64,000 bases of DNA from NCBI RefSeq assembly GCF_964340395.1, contig NC_135554.1, positions 8,777,475-8,841,474 of the forward strand. Direction: 5' to 3'. The position numbers and the translations under genes are program-made. Of the stretch, positions 13,901-22,900 are shown in pieces. A model generated the notes under the pieces. That model saw only the letters and a list, made by a program, of their open reading frames with translations. It searched no databases and had not been told where the DNA came from. Position 1 is the stretch's first letter; every line of letters begins with the position of its first letter. This DNA is from Glandiceps talaboti (lineage: Eukaryota; Hemichordata; Enteropneusta; Spengelidae).

Positions 13901-16900
13901 GAACATGTTATATTTCATGGACAGCACATTTACTGAAAAAATGTAGTTAAAAATTATTGTAAGATGAAAATTAGTATGTTCATGTCTTTGTATATTCATA
14001 AGATACCAAATTGTCATGTCATATTCACATATGAATCTTTTTGCCTGGCCATGTCATGCTTGTATGGTGATAGAGGGCGCTGTTCATAGTGGCAGAATAC
14101 TGTCAGGTATATCAAATACCCAGAGACTTTGATAACATTAAACCATTTACATGCACCATATTTCTTTTTTTCTGTTTATTTACAGAATGGTTTGCCAAAT
14201 CGCCCACACTCATCCCCAATCTATTCCCCAGTTTATGCTAGTGACTATCACACTAAGGGAAGGACAACACCAGATCATAGAAGAGTGCGTCCATTAACGG
14301 CAAGATCATTCAGGAAACAATTCGAACCCAAGACACCATCTCTAGGAGATCGGTTTCTTGTAGGCCCACAAAATGTTGGCTATATCATAGCACTTCCTGA
14401 ACCAGATATAGCCCTTATACAAATGGATGGTGTACCAGGTAATATATATGACTTCAGATATATACTGTAACAGAACAACATATCTCATAATTACAAATAA
14501 ATTAAAACTTTTTACAGCTCCAAAATACTTGGATAATCCTAGTTTTCAATCTTATTGTAACTATTAATCTGAACAAATGAGTCTTCATAATATTGTCTCA
14601 TAGTTATGCCCAAAAAACGGTTTAACCCTCAAAATAAAGTCCACTAAATTCAGTGACAAGATATGACACTTTTAAGTTTTACATAAGGTTGAAGTTAGAT
14701 GACTGTGTGTGTGTCATAAAATCACTCTTTTATAAGACAAAAAATAACAAAACACAAAAAAATGATTACATTTTCTACACTTGTATTCCCCTTTAAAGGC
14801 CAGGGTTTCAGTCCCTCGTTCTCATATTAGTGTTATCCTGTCAGTGTAGCCATGGTGATTACCTTGGATTATTGTGTTGTTCTGGACCAACTTTTCCCAT
14901 GTCTTTGCCAGAGAACTGTTTTTCACACCTGAATTTTAATCCTGATGTGAACTGGCCAATAATTACACCAGATATTTGGATGCATTTTTAAATAGTGCTG
15001 TGTTTTATATCTTGTATTTTCTACAGCTGCCAATGGAGCTGTTGTTGTGCATGCCAGGAACATGGATGTACATTACAGTTATATGGACATGAAACGTGTA
15101 GAGTGGGATGACAAATCAGCACAGTGGAGACCAAAGGGTACCGTTGGAGACAGGTATGTAGGCATTACAGTGTAGCAGGTTTGTAACATTGTGAAAATGC
15201 TGGTACAGGCCAAGTACTATAACTATGTTTTAGATATGTGTTATATAGGGTTATCAGAACACTGTGATAGGGGTGTGATCAAGTTGGAAATAATCATGTG
15301 TAGGAAACAAACTGGTACATGTATATAGACAGTACAGTGTAACAGGCTTATAATATTGACAGTGACAATGCTGGTACAGGTCAATTACCTTTAGCTAAGT
15401 TTTAGGTATGTGTCATATAAGGTCATCAGAACACTGTGATAGGGGTGTGATCAAGTAGGAAATAATCTTGTGTAGGAAACAGACTGGTACATGTATATAG
15501 TACAGTGTAAGATTTTATAATATTGTGACAATGCTGTTACAGGCCAGGTACCTAATCGCTAAGTTTAGGTATATGTCAGGACCATAAAAGAATGATGTGA
15601 ATGAATACATGGGTGGCAGAGATTAATGGATACACTGAATGCACTACTGAACTATTTTTCGTGATTTTGCAAAATAAGATGTTCTTTGATTGCGGTAGAG
15701 GGACATTGCAGTGTTACAATGATAAGTAATACAGTATTAGATACAGGGAACTCTCAGTCCATGAAGGTTCAATTTCTTACACATGAGTAATACTTTTAGC
15801 ACAGAACCATATAGAAAATGACAGTAGATTACCTTTGCCCTGACAAAAACAGCTATGTATGTTGACTTGATCAAATTTATTCCATAAATTATAGGATTTT
15901 AGACGTTTGATTTCTCTGCTATAATAAATTGACAGAATATCATCATTTTATTTAATATATAGTATGAGAGTACAGTATCACAGCATTTAATACAGTGGGA
16001 GTTTTACCAGTGACTAGTAGTCATTAAACAAATAACAGTGAAGGGTACAAGTAGCCTTTTATTTGAAAACAAAATTGACAAAAATACTTACAAGTTGCAG
16101 ACCATGTCCAATTCAGTTGTTTACTTAAATTCCTTGTTTTAAGCAAGTTCTGCTCGTCAATGCTTGCCTGTCACTGATTGTATTCTACTGTCCTTTATAC
16201 CAACAGGATAACTATACAGAAGTTTGACGGTGATGATGACAATGATCCCCCTAATCCCCCTACTACACCTACACACCATGGTAGTACACAGTCATTGTCT
16301 TTGTGTACAGTGGATGATGATGATAGAGATTCTATGAAGGGAAAGGTAACAGTTATATTTCTGTGTTTCATTGATAGTGTTACAAAGAAGTAGGAAATAA
16401 GTTTGTTGTTGTGATTTGAGAATGCAAACTTATTTTATTCAAAACATTCTATTTAAAGGGGACACTGCTCCAGGAAATAGTGACATTTCCATCAACTATG
16501 GGTTCTGGAGACTCATTCGTTCTGAGTCATTTCATGATTTGACGTCATCTACAATTGCAATTTCAGAGAAACATCAAGTTGATCTTGTGCCTTTGTAGGG
16601 TATCTTTGCTGTGGGCCACATGACCTCCTGGGAGTCACCAGAAATAATTTGTTCATGGTTGAACAATGAATATTTGTGAGATATGTTTTACGCTGAAGGG
16701 AATAAACACTTTGGAGTTATGAATATTCATTGTATGTGATATAAAGTCATGAAGTGACTCTCCAGAACCCATAGTTTATGAGAACTTCTGTATTTCCTGG
16801 AGTAGCGTTCCCCTTTAATACTAATACTAGTAATAGCTGGCATGTGCAATGCACCTTCTTTCATCATATTGTTGTTTAGCAGTAGTTAGAAATCACCAAA

Positions 16901-19900
16901 AGTTATAGAAGTTTTAACTTTTTGTAACTGTTGGTGTTTTTGTGCTATTCACATAGACTTCATTTTGCCATACTACTGTCAAGATCATGTGTTCACCTAG
17001 TGATCGAGTAGTCCCAGAGAACTTTTAATCAATTATGATTTTGTCATAAACCAAGAAGTTTTAGATTCCTGAAGTTTCAGACATTCAAATGTGTTAACAA
17101 CAGAAAGTGTACTTGACAGGAAATTAAAGTTGAATCAAATGTTATTTATAAACATCTTATTTCTTTTCTCACCAAAGGTAGCATGATGATTAATTGACTT
17201 GTAGTAAGGGTGAATTGAATGAGTCCACAGAAAGTTTGTTTTTGTGATGTTCTCACCAGTGATATTAACCTTTAATCACAAATTTTTGTTTTCCCATCTT
17301 TGTAGGAAGTAGAAACTCCAAGACCCATGTCAGCTGTGCTTCAAGAAAAATTAGACTTGAAACTGAACTTGAACAATGATGCGTTGAGGTCGTCTCTGAT
17401 GTCAAGAGACATCAAGTCTGCACAGGTCCATGAAGATGTAGATAAATTGTTAGGAAGATCAAAGAAAGATGAAGAGAAACGAACAGAAGGATTGAATAAC
17501 CATGACGACGAAAACCTGAATAACGAGGATGATGATGCAGTTTCTGTTGAACATCTTGAAAATGCACTTTATGACTGCCTTAAGGACGCCATGGAAACGG
17601 TGAAAATCAACGAACCTAGTAGAAAGGAAAATGAAAATACGAATAGGACTAGTAAAGATAGTGACTTAGGACAATCAAAGCATAAAAAAGAATTTAGACA
17701 AATCTATAACAAACCTGTTGAAAAACTCACAGTACATGCCGAGGAGGAAAAACTAGAGAAACCAAGACAGGAGAAATTTGTTATAGATGTGAATTTAGTC
17801 GAAGAGGATGGTACACTTACAGAACTGTCAATGAATGAAAGGAAATCAAGACCAATGTCATCCAGGCCAGTTAGGTAAGGAATTTTTATTCATTGACAAC
17901 ATTAGACTGTAAAATATGTTGCCAGGGGCAACCTTATCTCCCTTCCCATTTGTAGAAAGGGATGAGAAGAGTGTCCATAGCAGCTGATCTTTCTGTGTAT
18001 GACAACAGAGGTATAGGAAACTGTTACGCCTCGTGACATTTTTTTTACATCTTTAAAAATAACATGTATGACCAGCAAACAAAGTCCAACAGTGATAGGT
18101 AAGTGCTGAATAGCCAGTAAAATACATCGACTACCCTGCAATGCTCTGCCACCTACTTTTTCAGGATTTTTGTTCACAGATTCTTTGTTTCAACCAATAT
18201 ATTTCCATCACTGAGGAGAAGCATGAGTCTCGTTCTTATATATTACCGACTACTTTTTGTATTGTACTGGCTACTTGTAATAATTAGCTATTATATACCT
18301 GACAGAGATGCATGAAAATGAGGAGTCTATGTTTTGTATTTCACTACATATTAATCATTTGTTTTTGTAGTGGTATGACAGAGAGAGCCTTGGATGATAT
18401 CATGTTGGATGAAATGGCAGATGTGAACTCTACAATCAGTAACACAACAGTTAGTCAAAGGAAAGGCAGTCTAGAGTCAAACGAAGATGTAGAGTTGAAA
18501 TCGGCAAATGCACAAATACTGACTAGTATCAACATTGATGGAGGTCTCAGAGATAAAGATAGCCATGAAAGGCAAAATAGGTATGTGTAAAGTACTGTAA
18601 TTGTTTATTTTGTGTGTGGTAATTTCAAAGTTAAGATATTTGTAAAGTTGGTGATACCATTACCATTTCTTAATAAAGAAGTGGAGTCTCCTGATAACAC
18701 TGTAAACAAACCTAATCTTAAGCAAGTAAGAATATGTTACTGTATTTTTTACTGTTTCTGTCGATAGAAATCATAAATGATGGGAGAGAGCCTATATATC
18801 AATCTTTGTGCACTCAATAATAAAAATCACAATAGCCAGTAAAAACAGAAAAAGTTAGCGACACCAGCAGTGGCTGTTGCTTATCAAAGATATATAATTG
18901 ATATGAGAAATATATTAGAGAATATGATAGCATACGTTGTTGTACCTTTATCAGTATTTTGTTTGTTCTTTATACAGTGTTTAATGTCAGACTGTTTCAT
19001 TTTGAGTATTAATGATTCAGTCCCAACTTCTTGCATTTAATAATGCTATCTTATCAATGTAGTAGCTGTATGGATTAGTAATAGATAGAATCATCCCATT
19101 GTTCAGGACTTGATATTTCTATAGCTGTACCAGACACAATTTTCCCACCTAATCCTAATCTGATAAGGGCCTTTAGATACCAGCAATCAATATCTTTGCA
19201 TTTACTTACCAGCACAAGATCACTGTCCAGTCCCACAAGATTAAAGAGTGCAAGACCAAGAATTAGTTCAGCAAGGTAAATTGTGATTTTGATATCTTCG
19301 AACTCCATGTATTATACGATGCATGAGCCATTTAGAACAAAAAATATTGAATATATACTCTGGTCACTCTATTTCACAACAACGTACGTCTATGTCATGA
19401 CAACGAGCACCTACGTCACTGTTTCTACTATGTTCAAAATATTCGTCAAAATGCTCAAAGTTGCCATTACTTTCCATGATTTTTCTTTGATGTTACTGGT
19501 GCTTGTATAATGATGTTATTCTTCATTCAGCCTGAAAATACTTGTGACCCAAGGATTGTCACTACGAGTCGCTAGACGAGTAGTTACAAAGGCCCCTTAG
19601 GTCACTCGTGTTTTCCTTGGCTGAATGAAGAAAATATTGGGGAATAACATCTAAATATTGTTTATCTGATAGTAATTGTCAATATGACTAAAGAGATAAC
19701 AAGATATTATTCCCCAATATTTGTCTTTGTTCAGTCCAAGAAAGTATAAGTGACCTAAGGCTGGGGCCTTTTCACTGCAAGTCAATACATGAGTAGTGAA
19801 AAACCCAAAGATTATGAGTATTTTCCGACTGAATGTAGAAAAATATTGGGGAACAATAATTTATGAAAATCGGGAAAAAGTAATGGCAATTTAGAATGTT

Positions 19901-22900
19901 TTAATTCAATGCAGAACCAGTGATGTAGACAAGGGTTGTCATGACGTAGACAAGGGTTGTCATGACGTAGACAAGGGTTGTCATGACGTAGACAAGGGTT
20001 GTTGTGATGTAGAATGACCAGGGTATATAATCTATATTTTCTGTTCAAATGTAATAACTTTAATATAGTATAATAACAGTATTAAATGCCTTGTGAGTGT
20101 AAATGGAAAGCTTGTTCACTACATAACAGAACATGGCGAGATGATCGATGAAAAGAATCAGTCACATATTTAATGCATTATTAACTAAGTACAACTGTAT
20201 CTTATCTTTTCTGAAAGAAATGTAATCTTGTGGAATGGTATAAAAATGTAAATTTATAGTCTTGATTTCAAGAAACTAGACACTGTCAGTCATTGTGCTA
20301 AGTGTTTACTGGCAATGAAATACTCCAATCAATGCTTTGCTTCTTTAGATACTGTACGTTTGAATTGTTGATCAGTATTAATCTGTACCACATCTTTTAT
20401 AAATCTATTTTCTCTTTGCAGGTCCACAAGTACTCAGAGGTCATTGAAATCACTTGTATCCCAGCAAACACAGCCAATAATGAACATAGATATAACCAGA
20501 CCTGATAGTTCAGTGCTAACAGATTACCAACTAGAAAGAACAGAGGCATGGAAGAAGTGTATGCCAGTAACTCCATCACCAAGGTTGAGATCAGCTGGTA
20601 AGGAGGGTATCAGATCCTGTAGTTAATAACTGGGGTCTGGTTATTCAAGTTTAAAATAGCTAAATATGTCTACAAACTGACTAATCAGTATTTCAAATTT
20701 TCATGTTCTGTGTTGCACACTTTGAAATGTTCCTCACAAGAAGTGTCTGGTAAAGACAGAGTGGTAAGTAAGATGGTAGTATTCTGTCATGTAGTGATCA
20801 TCTTTATCTTCCATCCCTGGAAGTGGAGGAACATACTGTGAAATACTAAATTTTAACTCAGAAATTTATTTTCACTTTTTTCACTGGTGTGGTTTTCCAC
20901 TAACTTAAAATCCCCTGAATATACTTTTTACGCATAGTCACGAAGCATACCTTGCTAAATCAGTGAAAATTTGGTCCAGAAAAAAACAGCCAATTACTGG
21001 AAAATAAAACCTTTGAAAATATAGTGTTAGATGTATCTAGAAACAAGAAAATGTAAATAACAAGATCAGTTTTTGAAAAGTCTTTATTGTGACTATCGTG
21101 ATGTCATGATATGTGAATGCAATATTACTCAGGGATTTCTACATACATTTTGTATTTTGTGAAATTCATATACATCTTTTCCATGAACATATTACTGAAA
21201 GATATGTGACTGGAATATTATGTAAAGTTTTCTACATATATTTCACATTTTGTGAATATTATGGAGACATTTTCCATGAATATAGTAATATGTGAATGAA
21301 ATATTATGTAAAGTTTTCTGCATACATTTTTAGGTGTGAAATTCATAGACACATTTTTCATGAACATATTAATAAAGGATATATGAATGAAATATGATGT
21401 AAAGTTTCCTGCAGACATTTTACACCCTGTGAATATTTTGGACACGCTTTACATGAGCATATCAGTATAGTGCTATGGTCATTATTTGGCTATCACCAGC
21501 TAACACTGCATTATTGTAATTTTGTATCTACTATAGCACGTTCATCACCACCACCACAGAGACCAAGCTCACCTCTATCAACTCAAACCTTATTCATGTA
21601 TAAAGTCCGTCCAACTGAACAAACCGGATCAGTACTATCTGTGAAGAGTTGTAATGATTGGTTAGGTTGTGGTAGAAACCTACATTACAATAGTAGAAAA
21701 ATGAGACCCAAATCTGGACACGTCCCAGGGTACCTAGAGGGTATAGAACCTAGACGACAGTCTATACAAGCAAGTAAATTGAAGTAAGTTGGTTTAGTAT
21801 TCCATATATCAGTTTTTGAATCATTTATTGCTCAAAGAGGTTTATATTTCAAGTCAGTTAAACCTGTCATTAGTGTACATGTATTCTTGCCTTCACATCA
21901 AAAGTGTAAGAAACTAGACAATATTAGTTTCTTACTTTGAGACTACTTCCTTCTCTGTCTTGCCATGGAGTCTTCCATGGCGATCATAGTAAATCAATGG
22001 CAAGACAGAGAAGGAATTAGTCTCAAAGTCTTAGATAATCCCTCTTTTTGTTCTTATACTGATCAAAGTTCCTAGTCTTGGCTTGAATAACATATTCAGG
22101 TAAATCATTCCAATGAGTTACAGTCCGTTGAGTGAAGAAATACTTCCTGATGTCCAATCTGACTGGATTTGGCAAGTTTGAATGCATGTCCTCTGGTTCT
22201 ACTTGACTGAGTACAGGTGAACAGTTTATTTGCAGGAACTTTATCAAATCCTTTCATAATCAAATCCTTTCATAATCTGAAAGACTAGAAGATTAGAAGG
22301 AGCTAAAATACTTTTTATGTCAGTATGATCTTTAGAGTTTCTCTGCCAATGTATGTTTTTTAATGATCTTTTCATCATGTTATTTCTATTCAAAAAAGGG
22401 AAAGGGACAAAATGTGTATCATAAATTAATATCCAAATTTGATATTTTTCTTTTATAGGAGGAGTAAATCCAGTAATTCTGTTAGTTTATCCAGACGACA
22501 TTCGAGCTCAGGTGAGTGAGAAAAGTGTATAATGGAAACGATACATTTAAAGTAGTTTCAGAAAGGTTTCTGAATTATTTGTATATTGGCGCTGTTGCAA
22601 AATTGTATGGAGTTGTGTGTTGCACCACGGACAGACTGGTAGATGCTGAAAGATGCAGAATTCTATAATAGTAATGATCACGTCAAAACTTTGTAATAAA
22701 AATAACAATAACAGAAACCAGTTCTAAGATGTATAGATATACATTTAATACCAAGCTAGAGAGACTATAGATCGAGTTTCATTTACGTGGCACAATATTT
22801 TTTTATATCTCGCACAATTTTTTTTGTTAAGAATTACATACAACAAAATACAGACACTGATAGCATGCAAGCATATAAATTGATACATTTCATTTCACTG

